DNA of 64,000 nucleotides from contig NZ_PTJC01000008.1 in the NCBI RefSeq assembly GCF_002934605.1, positions 163,060 through 227,059 of the forward strand, in the 5' to 3' direction. The notes beneath the pieces were generated by a model. That model worked only from the letters and a program-made list of their open reading frames with translations, was not told where the DNA came from and ran no database searches. Source of the DNA: Neolewinella xylanilytica (GTDB lineage: Bacteria; Bacteroidota; Bacteroidia; Chitinophagales; Saprospiraceae). Below are positions 17,633 to 28,500 of this stretch, piece after piece. A program made the translations under genes and the position numbers. Every line of letters starts with the position of its first letter. Within the stretch, counting starts at the first letter, position 1.

Positions 17633-18785
17633 CCACAATTTGGCTGTAGACCTCATCCATTTGATTGGCGACAGCCTTGTTACCATAAAGCGCAGTGGCT
17701 CGGTCGCTAATCGCTTGTCTGTCAAATTGCCCGAAGGACTTGTGGATCCTCTTCACCGTGGCTTCAAGTGCGGCTTCGTCGCCCGGGTCGACTAAATATC
17801 CGGTAACTCCTTCTATGATTATACGCTCCACACCTCCTACGCGCGTCGCAATACAAGGTAGGCCACAACACTGAGCTTCTAATAGCACCACGGGTTGGTT
17901 TTCTTGGTCACTAAACAGAACGAATACATCCGCAGCTGCCATCAGGTCAGCTACTTCGGACTCCGTGTGGGGCCCGCTGACACAAACCTCACTTTTTAAC
18001 AACCCGGCGTGGTGTATCCACGCTTCAACTTCGCTCCTATCACCGTCCCCAGCTAGGGTAAGATGGTATAGATCAGGGTTCTGTGTTTTCAACTTAGCGA
18101 AGACGCTCAGCAAACCGGCAACGTTTTTAAAGCGAGGATCGAAGTTTGATACATGCAACAACCGCAGGGGTTCTCTTTTTCGGTTTTGCTTCTCTTTGTA
18201 GGTAAATAGTTGGTCGTCTACGACATTACTAATGGTACGGTACCTTCCACGCAAATCGTGCCCCTCCTGCATGCGTCGTCCAAGTTGGTAGGTTACTGGA
18301 AGGATGATGGAAGCGGTTGCGCAAGCCCACTTGGCCAAGCGGTGCTTTAGTTGCCCAATACTGTCTGAATCGCTCCAAATCGAGGCATGCTCCGTAATCG
18401 CAACTGGAATATTGTAGCGTCGGCCAAGTATGGCAGCTACGATCCCCCCGTCTACCAGTATATGTCCATGGATAAGGTGGGGAAGCCTGGGAATGCTAAA
18501 GCGTATTTTACGCCAACAGACGAAGTAAGCCCGCATACGATTGAGAAGATGAAGAAAACCAAAAGTTCCGCTTCGCCGTCCGTAATACATGATGTATTGT
18601 GTGTAGGATTCGGTTTCCTTTATCGATAGTTTCAACTCAAAAGCTTCGAGGCTTACATCATCCTGCACTGCCATAACCGTCAACGTATGCCGGCGGCCCA
18701 TCAATCTTGCGTGCTTTTCAACGAAGTTTCCATTGGTGGGGTGCACCACCGTTGGCCACCAGGATGAAATGAACAACACATGCAT
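17625..18785 (-). CDS. Glycosyltransferase family 4 (GT-B fold)
   Basis: A 386-residue retaining glycosyltransferase. The N-terminal half begins MHVLFISSWWPTVVHPTNGNF and contains LIHGHILVDGGIVAAILG; the C-terminal nucleotide-sugar half has LLHVSNFDPRFKNVAGLL, the LTLAGDGDR strand and the E-x7-E region QPVVLLEAQCCGLPCIATRVGG. It likely adds a sugar to a lipid-linked glycan. It starts 11 bases after the asnB stop and overlaps the next glycosyltransferase by 8 bases, so the three are one transcript. Hand-counted 60-base lines here run near 40-55% GC against about 60% in purB, suggesting acquisition from elsewhere. Confidence 0.9.
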   Translation of the reverse strand: MHVLFISSWWPTVVHPTNGNFVEKHARLMGRRHTLTVMAVQDDVSLEAFELKLSIKETESYTQYIMYYGRRSGTFGFLHLLNRMRAYFVCWRKIRFSIPRLPHLIHGHILVDGGIVAAILGRRYNIPVAITEHASIWSDSDSIGQLKHRLAKWACATASIILPVTYQLGRRMQEGHDLRGRYRTISNVVDDQLFTYKEKQNRKREPLRLLHVSNFDPRFKNVAGLLSVFAKLKTQNPDLYHLTLAGDGDRSEVEAWIHHAGLLKSEVCVSGPHTESEVADLMAAADVFVLFSDQENQPVVLLEAQCCGLPCIATRVGGVERIIIEGVTGYLVDPGDEAALEATVKRIHKSFGQFDRQAISDRATALYGNKAVANQMDEVYSQIVDG

Positions 18786-18796
18786 TGCGCCGTAAT

Positions 18797-20602
18797 TTAC
18801 ACTTCGTTAGTTACAAACTGCATCCAGGAATAACAGCGGAAAAGCATACTGTATTCATTGCGGGCCCGCCGGTGCAAGGCTGCCCGACACCGCCCCCCCG
18901 TGGTGTCGGAAAAAAAGCCCAGCTTCACCCCCTCGTCAACCGACCTAAGGTAGCGGTCAGCGTCCTGCTCCATCCACTGAGTAGCCGGGGTAGCGAATCC
19001 CAACTTGTTGTACCGATAAAAGACCTCATCGGGTAACACTTCCCGACAGGCACTTCTGATAGCATGCTTCCTGATCGCATGCCTAATCTTCCAATTCGCC
19101 GGTAGCGCCAGCATGAATTCCACCACGCGATGATCTAAAAATGGCGCCCGACTTTCCAGGCCAAAGGCCATCGTATTTCGGTCTTCGTGCCGAAGCAGCA
19201 CGGGAAGCCCTACCTCCTTAATCAAATTTACCGAGGTCTCGTAGACGCCCAGGTCCCGGCTCCGGCAAAACAAATCTTGGTCAGGTAAATCGAAATAGCT
19301 ACCAGCAATGCTGGAGCGCCCCGGGCCGGATTGCCGGTACAGCCCACTAAGCCGGGAAACCGTCTTACCAAGATTCACCGGTTGTTGCGTAACGTAACGC
19401 AGCATGGTACCGAACGCAACTAAGGGTTGGCGACGCAACTCCTCCTTAATGAGCGGCAAGTAGAACTTATCATATCCACCACCTATTTCATCCGCTCCCT
19501 GGCCGTTCAGCAAGACACGCTCACCGTGGTCACGGATCGTCCGCATCAGCTCGTAGTGCACCACCACCGCCAGGGAAGCGATGGGCTGTCCCTGGGCACG
19601 TTGCGTAGCAGCAAACGCGCCCAGTACTTCTTCGTAGGAGGGCCGATAGGTAATGCCCCGAAGCCCATGCAGTTGCTTGACGGCAGTAACGTAGCGGGAC
19701 TCATCAAATTTGTAATCGGGGAAAAGCGCCGAATAAGTTGACGGTTTGACCTGTGTGAACCGGGTCATCATTCCCGCTATACTACTGCTGTCGATCCCAC
19801 CCGAAAGCGTTACGCACCGGCCTACATCCGATCGGGTACGCAGGACCACACTATCGATCAATAAGCACCGCAATTTGTCGATGGCCTCCTTTCGGTTCTT
19901 CGGAACCGGCGTGAGGGAGGAAGCTTGCTGCAGGTCGTGATAGGCTGCGAGTCGGAAATTTAGCGCCCCCCGGGTTGTAACGATGGCATAATGACCGGGC
20001 GGGAACTGCATTACCCCTTCGTACAAAGTTTCAGGCCGATGGTCTTGCCAACCGTATTCAATAAATTCCTTAGCAACTTGTCGATTAATCTGAGGTTGCC
20101 TACCCGAAGTGGATGCAACAACCTTGGGCTCGGAACTAAACGTCAGTCCGTTATCCAGCGCATAGTAAAGCGGTTTGATACCGAACCGATCCCTGCTGAG
20201 AACGATTTTCCGGGCTTCTGGCGTGGCGATAGCCATCGCCCACATTCCATTGAATCGCTCAAAACAATTCGTGCCCCATTGATCGTAAGCAGCCAAAATA
20301 ACTTCCGTATCGGTTTGGCTACGGAACTGGTAGCCCGCCTTGGTTAGCTCCTCACGTAGTTCTTTCCAGTTGTAAACCGCACCGTTGAAAACGATCGTAT
20401 GCCCCCAACCCGTCATCGGTTGTATACCGAGGGCAGAGGTGTCGAAAATGGCTAGACGACGGTGTGCAAAGCAGAATCCCTCTCCGAGTTCCACCCCGGA
20501 TCCATTGGGGCCGCGGTGGGCTAATTGTTTACTGGCAAATTCTGCGTTCGTCAGGAACACGGTGTCCGGCAAGTCAGCAATTTGCCCATAAATGCCACAC
20601 AT
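18797..20602 (-). CDS. asnB: Asparagine synthase (glutamine-hydrolysing), class B, probable glycan-modifying type
   Basis: The 601 residues combine an N-terminal class II glutaminase (nucleophile Cys2, RGPNGSG near 30) with a C-terminal synthetase whose PP-loop is SGGIDSS (267-273). The enzyme would amidate aspartate or another carboxylate using glutamine and ATP. AsnB paralogues next to glycosyltransferases are common in polysaccharide clusters, where they amidate sugar acids or act in glycan assembly, so a purely metabolic role is not assured. It heads a three-gene run with GT4 and GT2 and starts 45 bases after the PBP1A stop; it might be read through from PBP1A. Confidence 0.88.
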   Translation of the reverse strand: MCGIYGQIADLPDTVFLTNAEFASKQLAHRGPNGSGVELGEGFCFAHRRLAIFDTSALGIQPMTGWGHTIVFNGAVYNWKELREELTKAGYQFRSQTDTEVILAAYDQWGTNCFERFNGMWAMAIATPEARKIVLSRDRFGIKPLYYALDNGLTFSSEPKVVASTSGRQPQINRQVAKEFIEYGWQDHRPETLYEGVMQFPPGHYAIVTTRGALNFRLAAYHDLQQASSLTPVPKNRKEAIDKLRCLLIDSVVLRTRSDVGRCVTLSGGIDSSSIAGMMTRFTQVKPSTYSALFPDYKFDESRYVTAVKQLHGLRGITYRPSYEEVLGAFAATQRAQGQPIASLAVVVHYELMRTIRDHGERVLLNGQGADEIGGGYDKFYLPLIKEELRRQPLVAFGTMLRYVTQQPVNLGKTVSRLSGLYRQSGPGRSSIAGSYFDLPDQDLFCRSRDLGVYETSVNLIKEVGLPVLLRHEDRNTMAFGLESRAPFLDHRVVEFMLALPANWKIRHAIRKHAIRSACREVLPDEVFYRYNKLGFATPATQWMEQDADRYLRSVDEGVKLGFFSDTTGGRCRAALHRRARNEYSMLFRCYSWMQFVTNEV

Positions 20603-20647
20603 CGCCTCTATTCTTCAATTCTCATCCCACCCGCGCTCCGGCGCACC

Positions 20648-23188
20648 CTAAAAATCCGGGCTATTCCCAAACGGATCGTCGTTAAGCAACGGCCGATCCA
20701 CGGCCAGGGAGTCGTTGCTACCTCCGTAGTAGGCATCGCAGTTCATTTCGATCCCGAGTTCGCCGGAAGGCCGAACCCAGTCAGCCTGCGTATCCCAGCC
20801 GATGCTCTCGTCGGCCTGGGCGGTACTGACGAACCGACGGAAGAAGGGTTTGGCCATGTTGGAACCCGCGCCAAGCCCCAGGCTCCGGAAGCGAATCCAC
20901 CGTTCGTCGCCCCCTACCCAGGTACCCACGATCAGTTCCGGGGTAAGTCCCATGAACCAGCCGTCCGTCTGATCGTTGGTGGTACCCGTTTTACCGCCGA
21001 CCGGTCCTTCTACGCCGCGAAGGTTACCTACCGACGCCCGTCCGAGCATATTGACCATTACGTAGTTGGCCTGGGGACTGATTGCCGGGCTTTCCTCCGG
21101 CAGGTACTCGTAAATGACCCGCCCGGTACGGTCTTCGATCTTGGTGAGGTAGACCGGTCGAATGAATACCCCGTTGTTGCCGAAGGTGGTATAGGCCCCG
21201 GTGAGCTGTTGTACGGTGAGGTCCACCGAACCCAGGGCGATGGAGGGGGCCGCCGGTATCTGGCTCTTCGGGATGCCCATGTTGGCGACCATGTTGCGCA
21301 CCGGCTCGGTACTGGCCAGCTCCTTCATGAGGTAGGCCGAAATGGTATTCACCGAATTCTTCAGGCCCTGGTATAGGGTGTAGTCCTCGTAGGAGTACGA
21401 CCCGCTTGAGTTACGGGGCGTCCAGGGATCATTGAGTCCGAAGTTACCGTCGCCCGGCCCGATGGTCACCGGCTGGTCGATCACCCGCAAACAGGGCGTG
21501 ATGCCCCGCAGGTCGATACTTGCCGCGTAGATGAATGGTTTGAAAGTGGAGCCGACCTGCCGCTTCGAGGTCACGTGGTCGTACTGGAACCACTTAAAGT
21601 TGCTGCCCCCCACCCACGTCCGCACGAAGCCGGTGTGGGGCTCGACGGACATGCTGCCGATCTGGAGGATCATCTTGTGGTAGCGAATGCTATCGAGCGG
21701 CGTCATGGTCGTATCCGTTTCCATGGCCTCGTTGTCGTAGGTGAAGACGCGCATCTCGGTTTCCTTATTGAACTCCGTCTCGACCGTTTCCTGCAGTTTG
21801 GTCCACGCCGCCCGAAGTTCCGCAAATTCGGGCAGGTCCATTACCTCCCGGTGCTGGGCCGCAAAGTCTTCGGAAATAAGGTTTCGGTTGACGGCGTCGG
21901 TGATTACGCCGCCACGCTCCTGCTCTTCGATCATGCGTTGGATTTCGCGATCGTTGAGGGAAAAGCGGAAATCCACTTTCTCGATGATCCTCCGAATGAC
22001 CGGAACCAGGATATCGCGTCGATACGCCTGGTACCGGTCCGACTGGCGGATGGCGTTCCGCAGGCTCTCCAGTCGGCGTTCTACCCGTACCTCCGTTTCG
22101 GAATTCGGATTGGTGTACGTCCAGGGGTCCATTCCGTCCCAGTGGGTGAAAAACTGATCCTGGAGTTGCTTCATGTGCAGCCGCGCCTGTTCCTCGGCGT
22201 GCTGCTGCATGCGGGGATCGATCGTCGTGTAAAAGGTCAGCCCGTCGCGGTACAGATCGTAGGCCTGGCCGTCCGGTTTGCGGTAGGTATCCTGTTGAAG
22301 TATCCGCTTGGCCTCCTCGGCCAGTATCATGCGGAAGTACGGGGCTAGGCCATCATCGTGTCGTTGGCGGGTAAACTTGACTCCCAGGGGGAGCTGGGCC
22401 AATGAGTCGTATTCCGTTTGGGTGATCCGGTGATTGCGCACCATTTGCTGCAGTACCTGATTTCGACGCTGCTCCGTACGCTCCGGGAAGCGGAGGGGGT
22501 TGTAGAGGGATGCGTTTTTGAGCATGCCGACCAGCATGGCCGACTCTTCTACCGTCAGATCGTTGGGGCGCTTGCCATCGAAGTAGTTCTCCGCGGCGGC
22601 CCGGATTCCCTGCGCTCCATTGATGAAGTCATACCGATTCAGGTACATCGCGATGATCTCCTCTTTGGTATATTTCCGTTCCAGTCGTACGGCAATGATC
22701 CATTCCTTCAGCTTCTGAAAGCCGCGTTCGAAGAGGTTCGCACTTACCTGCTCGGTGAAGAGCAACTTAGCCAGCTGCTGGGTGATCGTGGATCCCCCCC
22801 CGGCGGACTCCTGCCCGAGGAGGGCCGTCTTGATGGCTACCCGGGGCAGTGACTGCCAGTCTATTCCGCTGTGGCGGTAGTATCGTTCGTCTTCCGTACT
22901 GACGAGGGCGGCCTCGAGGTGGGGCCCCAGGTCGTCGAAATTGACCATCACCCGGTTCTCTACGAAGAACCTTCCGAGCACCGTGCCATCACTAGCCAGC
23001 ACCGGGCTGGCCTCGTTGTTCTTAGGATTCTCCAGTTCGGTGACGGACGGCAGGTCGGTGAAGCTAAGGCTGAAGAATAGAACGAAAATACCGACCGGCA
23101 CGAGCAGAACGAGGGCCCAGAACGCAATCAGGGCAATCCGCATCCAACCGGAGGCGCTACCGAAAAGAAAAGAAGTCATCCTGGTCAT
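20648..23188 (-). CDS. mrcA: Penicillin-binding protein 1A (bifunctional transglycosylase/transpeptidase)
   Basis: It polymerises and cross-links peptidoglycan. A single N-terminal membrane anchor (about 18-42) is followed by the GT51 domain with catalytic Glu99 in STEDERYYRHSG and GGSTITQQLAK, then a long linker and the transpeptidase: SxxK at Ser547-Lys550 (STFK), SxN at 612-614 and KTG at 733-735. All active-site motifs are intact. The 846-residue length is normal for class A enzymes of Bacteroidota. An extra helical stretch (about 370-480) between the domains has no clear motif. It precedes asnB by 45 bases and is separated from lepA by 123 bases. Confidence 0.95.
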   Translation of the reverse strand: MTRMTSFLFGSASGWMRIALIAFWALVLLVPVGIFVLFFSLSFTDLPSVTELENPKNNEASPVLASDGTVLGRFFVENRVMVNFDDLGPHLEAALVSTEDERYYRHSGIDWQSLPRVAIKTALLGQESAGGGSTITQQLAKLLFTEQVSANLFERGFQKLKEWIIAVRLERKYTKEEIIAMYLNRYDFINGAQGIRAAAENYFDGKRPNDLTVEESAMLVGMLKNASLYNPLRFPERTEQRRNQVLQQMVRNHRITQTEYDSLAQLPLGVKFTRQRHDDGLAPYFRMILAEEAKRILQQDTYRKPDGQAYDLYRDGLTFYTTIDPRMQQHAEEQARLHMKQLQDQFFTHWDGMDPWTYTNPNSETEVRVERRLESLRNAIRQSDRYQAYRRDILVPVIRRIIEKVDFRFSLNDREIQRMIEEQERGGVITDAVNRNLISEDFAAQHREVMDLPEFAELRAAWTKLQETVETEFNKETEMRVFTYDNEAMETDTTMTPLDSIRYHKMILQIGSMSVEPHTGFVRTWVGGSNFKWFQYDHVTSKRQVGSTFKPFIYAASIDLRGITPCLRVIDQPVTIGPGDGNFGLNDPWTPRNSSGSYSYEDYTLYQGLKNSVNTISAYLMKELASTEPVRNMVANMGIPKSQIPAAPSIALGSVDLTVQQLTGAYTTFGNNGVFIRPVYLTKIEDRTGRVIYEYLPEESPAISPQANYVMVNMLGRASVGNLRGVEGPVGGKTGTTNDQTDGWFMGLTPELIVGTWVGGDERWIRFRSLGLGAGSNMAKPFFRRFVSTAQADESIGWDTQADWVRPSGELGIEMNCDAYYGGSNDSLAVDRPLLNDDPFGNSPDF

Positions 23189-23311
23189 TATGGTGCGTTA
23201 GCTGGTCCTGTCCCGTCCCGGCGTACCGCATTCCGGAAGACAGTCCCTTAAATTCTAAGTGAACGTATCCACCTTCAATTTCCTTGCGACGGAGCGCGGG
23301 TTAATTGCCCT

Positions 23312-25099
23312 TTAGTCAAGCTTTAAGACATCCAGGAACGCTTTTTGCGGCACTTCGACTTTTCCAAACTGCCGCATCTTCCGCTTACCGGCCTTCTGCT
23401 TCTCGAGGAGCTTCCGCTTCCGGCTGATGTCGCCACCGTAACACTTGGCGGTAACGTCCTTGCGCATGGCGGAAAGCGTTTCCCGGGCGATCACCTTGGC
23501 GCCGATCGCCGCCTGGATGGCAATAACGAACTGCTGGCGCGGCAGCAATTCACGTAGTTTCTTACACATTTGTCGGCCGATTTGCTCGGCCTTGCTCCGG
23601 TGAACCAGTGCGGAAAGGGCATCGACGTTCTCACCGTTTAGCTTGATGTCCATGCGCACGAGATCCGTCTCCTCGTACCCCTTGGGTTGGTAATCGAAGC
23701 TGGCGTAGCCGCGACTGATCGACTTGAGGCGGTCGTAGAAGTCGAACACGATCTCGGCCAGCGGCAGCACGAAGTGCAATTCCACCCGTTCGGGGCTGAG
23801 GTAGGTTTGCTTGGTCAGCGTTCCCCGCTTATCAATGCACAGGGTCATGATCGCCCCGATGTAATCGGTAGTGGTGATGATCTGGGCGGAGATGATGGGT
23901 TCGTCTACCCGGGCCCGGTGATTGACGTCCGGCAATTCGGCGGGGTTCCGGATCTCCGATACGTTGCCCTTTGTATCCGTTACCCGGTAGGTCACGTTGG
24001 GCACCGTGGTGATCACATCCATATTGAACTCCCGGAAGAGCCGTTCCTGCACGATCTCCAGGTGCAGCATGCCCAAAAATCCGCAGCGAAACCCGTAGCC
24101 GAGTGCAGCACTGGTTTCCGGTTCGAAGACCAGGCTCGCGTCGTTGAGCTGGAGTTTCTCGAGGCTGTCGCGGAGGGGCTCGAAGTCGTCGTTGTCCAGC
24201 GGAAAAATACCGGCAAAGACCATGGGCTTGACTTCCTCGAACCCGGCGAGCCGCTTGCCGGGCCGGTCTTCGAGGGTCACCGTGTCTCCTACCTTGATCT
24301 CGGAGGAAGTCTTCAGACCAGTAACGATGTAACCAACGTTGCCGCAGCTGATCTTGTCCTGCGGCTTGGGGGTGATTTCCATCGCGCCGACTTCGTTGGC
24401 CTCGTAGACGGATTCAGTGGCAATGAATCGCAGGTTATCGTGCTTGTTCAGCTCGCCGTTCATGACACGGACGTATGCAATGACGCCACGGAACGGATTG
24501 AAGACCGAATCAAAGATAAGGGCCTGTAGCGGTGCCTCCGGATCGCCGCTGGGCGCGGGAATCCGCTCGACGACCGCCTTCATGATTTCCGGTACCCCGA
24601 TACCGGTCTTGCCCGACGCTAAGATGATGTCTTCCCGCGAGCAGCCGGTCAGTTCGATCATCTGGTCCGCCATTTCCTCGATCATGGCGGTTTCCATGTC
24701 CACCTTATTCAGGACGGGGATGATCTCGAGCTCGTGCTCCAGGGCCAGAAAGAGGTTGGAGATGGTCTGGGCCTGAATTCCCTGGGTGGCATCCACCAAA
24801 AGGAGCGCGCCCTCGCAGGCCGCGATCGACCGGGAAACTTCGTAGCTGAAGTCCACGTGACCGGGCGTATCGATCATGTTGAAGGTATAGATCTCACCGT
24901 CCTCGTGGGGATAGTGCATCTGGATGGCATGACTCTTAATGGTAATGCCACGCTCCCGCTCGAGATCCATATCGTCAAGCTGTTGATCCATGCGCTCCCG
25001 TTCGTTCACCGATTGGGTGAAATCGAGGAGGCGATCGGATAGGGTAGATTTACCGTGATCGATGTGAGCTATGACGCAAAAGTTGCGGATGTTCTTCAA
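23312..25099 (-). CDS. lepA: Elongation factor 4 (LepA)
   Basis: A ribosome-associated GTPase that back-translocates or aids initiation complexes. I take a TTG start at 25099, which gives 595 residues beginning with the canonical [18 protein letters not shown]; a frame start at 25132 would lie inside the TATCTTTG promoter box. The G-domain motifs AHIDHGKST (11-19), DTPGHVDF and NKVD are intact, followed by domains II, III, V and the LepA-specific C-terminal region ending [17 protein letters not shown]. The gene is divergent from tamB and stands alone. Confidence 0.96.
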   Translation of the reverse strand: MKNIRNFCVIAHIDHGKSTLSDRLLDFTQSVNERERMDQQLDDMDLERERGITIKSHAIQMHYPHEDGEIYTFNMIDTPGHVDFSYEVSRSIAACEGALLLVDATQGIQAQTISNLFLALEHELEIIPVLNKVDMETAMIEEMADQMIELTGCSREDIILASGKTGIGVPEIMKAVVERIPAPSGDPEAPLQALIFDSVFNPFRGVIAYVRVMNGELNKHDNLRFIATESVYEANEVGAMEITPKPQDKISCGNVGYIVTGLKTSSEIKVGDTVTLEDRPGKRLAGFEEVKPMVFAGIFPLDNDDFEPLRDSLEKLQLNDASLVFEPETSAALGYGFRCGFLGMLHLEIVQERLFREFNMDVITTVPNVTYRVTDTKGNVSEIRNPAELPDVNHRARVDEPIISAQIITTTDYIGAIMTLCIDKRGTLTKQTYLSPERVELHFVLPLAEIVFDFYDRLKSISRGYASFDYQPKGYEETDLVRMDIKLNGENVDALSALVHRSKAEQIGRQMCKKLRELLPRQQFVIAIQAAIGAKVIARETLSAMRKDVTAKCYGGDISRKRKLLEKQKAGKRKMRQFGKVEVPQKAFLDVLKLD

Positions 25100-25129
25100 G
25101 GCACGAAGGGATTGACGGTGGTTAGGGCA

Positions 25130-25137
25130 CAAAGATA
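25130..25137 (-). promoter_or_regulatory. Bacteroidota -7 promoter box (TATCTTTG) for lepA
   Basis: Perfect TAnnTTTG on the minus strand. Its last bases coincide with the upstream-most in-frame TTG, so translation must begin further down, at the TTG of 25099. Confidence 0.6.
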
Positions 25138-25570
25138 GCTAACAGCCGGTGCCATCCTTTGGTTTTTCAGCGGCCTTCCCGGATTACCGACGTCAGCAAC
25201 CACCAATTCGTTACGATGATTGCTTCCTACGCCTCCCCGAACGGCACCGAGCGCTACGAGCGGGTTTAGGTATTATGATTGGAGCATGATGAAAACCGAT
25301 CCTGCCGCCCAGGGGAACAAGCGGAGGTCAATCGATCCGTGCACGGGGCTTATCTCCATTGGCCATGTTCCACGGTGTAAGGGCCAGTTATCCTTATAGT
25401 TATCCATTAGCTTAGCAGCTATACCCACCCGCCCCGGCACGCTGTTGTTGCCCGCGGCCGATTGCCGGTTGCCGACGTAGATAGCAGCGATTGGGATACG
25501 GCAGCTCGTGCAACTGCGTGGCTACAACTCCCCCCGGATACAATGCGTTATGTTCCCGTTACCCTGATCC
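25138..25570. other. Gene-free interval between lepA and tamB
   Basis: A 433-base divergent intergenic region. A frame of about 37 codons at 25286 has no start signal or homology that I can see. A short direct repeat, AGTTATCC, occurs at about 25385 and 25399. No perfect -7 box for tamB was found; otherwise I see nothing. Confidence 0.4.
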
Positions 25571-28500
25571 ATGGAAGAACCAACTGACGCATCAACGCCC
25601 CGGCCGCCCCGCAAGCGGAAACGCCGCTGGTGGCACCGGATGCGCAAGCTCTTCGTCTGGCTGGTCGTTACGGTGGTCTTCCTGCTCGGGCTGCTGCAGT
25701 TACCGGATTTTCAAAATTGGTTGGTCGATCGGATCACCGCAGGACTGAGCAGAACCCTGGAAACGGAAGTCACCATCGACTACGCGCGGCTGTCGTGGTT
25801 CGACGAATTGACCATACAGGGCGTATTCGTGGAGGATAAGTACGGGGATACCCTGCTTTACGGGGACGAAATACAGGCGGATTTCAACCTGTTATCCCTT
25901 CTCGATAACTCCGTGGAGATCGAGGAACTGACGATTGCGAATACCCGATTTAAGATTCGCCGGGATCTGGGAGATGCCGAGACCAACCTGGAAACCGCCC
26001 TGCAACGGCTCTTTCCCGCCTCTGACAACCCCAAAAAACCCATTAATCTCGCCCTGGACCGGCTTGACCTGGAGAATATCGCCTTCATTCAAGACGACAG
26101 TGTTCGCGGGCAGCGCTTCGATGTAGCGCTGGAGTCAGCCGTCATCTACATCGACGAACTCGATTTCCCCAACAAGCGCATTCGCCTCGAAACCGCGGAG
26201 ATCAGGCGACCGGTCGTGCGGCAGACTTCCATCCCACCTACCCCGCTCAGCTCCGTGCCGGGGTTAGACCAAGCCATCCGGTCCATCGATAGTACGCTGA
26301 CGGACAGCAACCGGGTGAGTCTCCAGGTTGCCATAGATGCGCTGGAAATAATTGACGGCGTGTTCGATCTCAATAATTACCGTAAGCCACCGATTGAAAC
26401 GGCTGACATTGAGTCGGTTGACTTCGCACGGCTGGGCGTTTCCGACATTAACCTGGAACTGACCGACGTGGTGTATGCTTCCGGTGAGATGTCCGCGGCC
26501 GTGGAACATCTCAGCCTCGAGGAGAGGAGTGGTTTCGTTCTCGACCGGCTCAGCGTCAGGGAACTACGGATTGCCCCGACGGAGTTGGTCTTTAACGACC
26601 TGGCCCTGATTACCCCCAACAGTTCGCTTGCCGATTCCCTCAGTTTTACCTTTCCCGGCGGTTGGGAATCCTGGTCCGAATTCAACGACCGCGTGCGGAT
26701 GAATATCGAACTCCAACCGAGCATGGTTAGCATTCGGGACATACTGTATTTTGCCCGGAACCTTCGCTTTAATCCCTTCTTCCGGGACAATCGCGACCGG
26801 AATATCCGTCTCGGGGGATCCTTTACCGGCCGCGTCAACAACTTGCGGGCGCAAGACGTGGTGCTGGCATTGGATGAAAACAATTATCTCGAAGGCAGCT
26901 TCAGTAGTCGCAACCTGGCGCAACCGGGTTCGGAGGCCCTGAACCTGGAACTCGACGCCCTGCGGACCAGCGTTACCTCCCTGCGACGCCTCATCCCCCG
27001 GATGAACCTGCCGGCAAACTTCAGCAAATTGGGCCGGTTGAACTTCAACGGTCGGTTCGACGGCTTTTTCACGGATTTTGCTGCTAAGGGCGATCTGCGG
27101 ACAGACATCGGACGGGCTATCCTGGATATGCGGCTCGACATCGAGAACGGTGCCGAGCGGGCAGAATACAGCGGATCGCTATCGCTCGACCGCTTCGACC
27201 TGGGCACCTGGATCAACAACGAGGACCTTGGGATCGTCAACTTCACCGCCACTATCGAGGATGGCCAGGGCCTTACCTCCGGCACCGCCAACGCCAACCT
27301 CAATGCCACGATCGAAACCCTGGAATTCAAGGAGTATCGGTACGAAAACGCCCGGATTAACGGTCGGTTGCAGCAAGAATTTTTTGACGGTAGTTTCGCC
27401 ATTGCCGATGAAAATATCGACCTGAACTTTCTCGGGGAGCTGAATTTTCGTGACAGCATCCCGGTTTTCGACTTCAGTGCGGAAATCAACCGTATGGACC
27501 TTCAGGCACTGAACCTGAGCGAACGGCTCATCATACTTTCCGGCGACGTCGACCTGAATATCGTCAATACCGTATTCAGCGATATGGAAGGACGCATCGA
27601 TTTGGATAGCTTCCGCGTAATTCGGGACACCGCCGTCATCAACATCGGGCAGCTGCTGGCCTACTCCAACTTCAATGAGGCGGGGCAAAAAGTCGTCAAA
27701 CTAGAAAGTGATGTAGCAAAAGGGGAGATCGTCGGTCGCTTCGACATTAACGAGGTTTCTTCCAGCCTCACGAAATACTTAGTGGAATATTACCCCGGAT
27801 GGGCAGACCGACTGCAAATTAAAATGCCCCGGGCCTTCCCAACCGACAACCGCTTCAGTTTCGATGTCACGATCCTGGACTCCAAAGGTCTCAACCGGCT
27901 GATCAACCCGAAGCTCGGCCCCCTCGTCGACGTACATCTCACCGGGAGCTACGACGGCTTTCAGGACGCTTTACGCGCGGAACTGATTGCACCCCGCTTT
28001 ACCTACGACAACCTTTCCTTCGTAGACCTGATCGTTAGAACGAAGGGGGAAGGATCGGAGGGGGAGCTCGATCTCCTCATCGACAGCACCCTGGTGAATG
28101 GCAAACCCATCCTCGATCAGTTGACCTTGTTAAGCCTTATCGACCGGGATACCATCAATTTCGGCATCAATTACGGGGGCGCCGGAGGCATCTTTTTGGA
28201 TAAGCTTAACCTGAACGGACAGATCACCCTGCCCGATACCGCCAATTACGCCATTCGCTTCGATGACTCTGATCTGGTCCTCTTTCAGGAACCGTGGACG
28301 ATTCGTCGGGATAATCGGATCGTGATCGGCCCCCAGTACATCGATACCCGAAATTTCAGCCTCCGCAGCGGAGAGCGCAGCATCCGGCTTACCAAACGGG
28401 GCAACCGGGGACTGGACCTCAACCTAGACAACATGGCCCTGAGCCTGGTCGACTCCGTCTGGAATTACCAAGCGCTCGATTTTGGTGGCCTGGTCGACGT

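Noticed and set aside
20525..24529. Long plus-strand frames opposite PBP1A and lepA (for example 20525-21376 and 23687-24529)
   Set aside because: The minus-strand genes have intact catalytic motifs throughout; these frames are codon-bias artefacts.
25286..25399. Small open frame (about 37 codons) between lepA and tamB
   Set aside because: No promoter box, no recognisable residues and a random-looking composition; probably chance.
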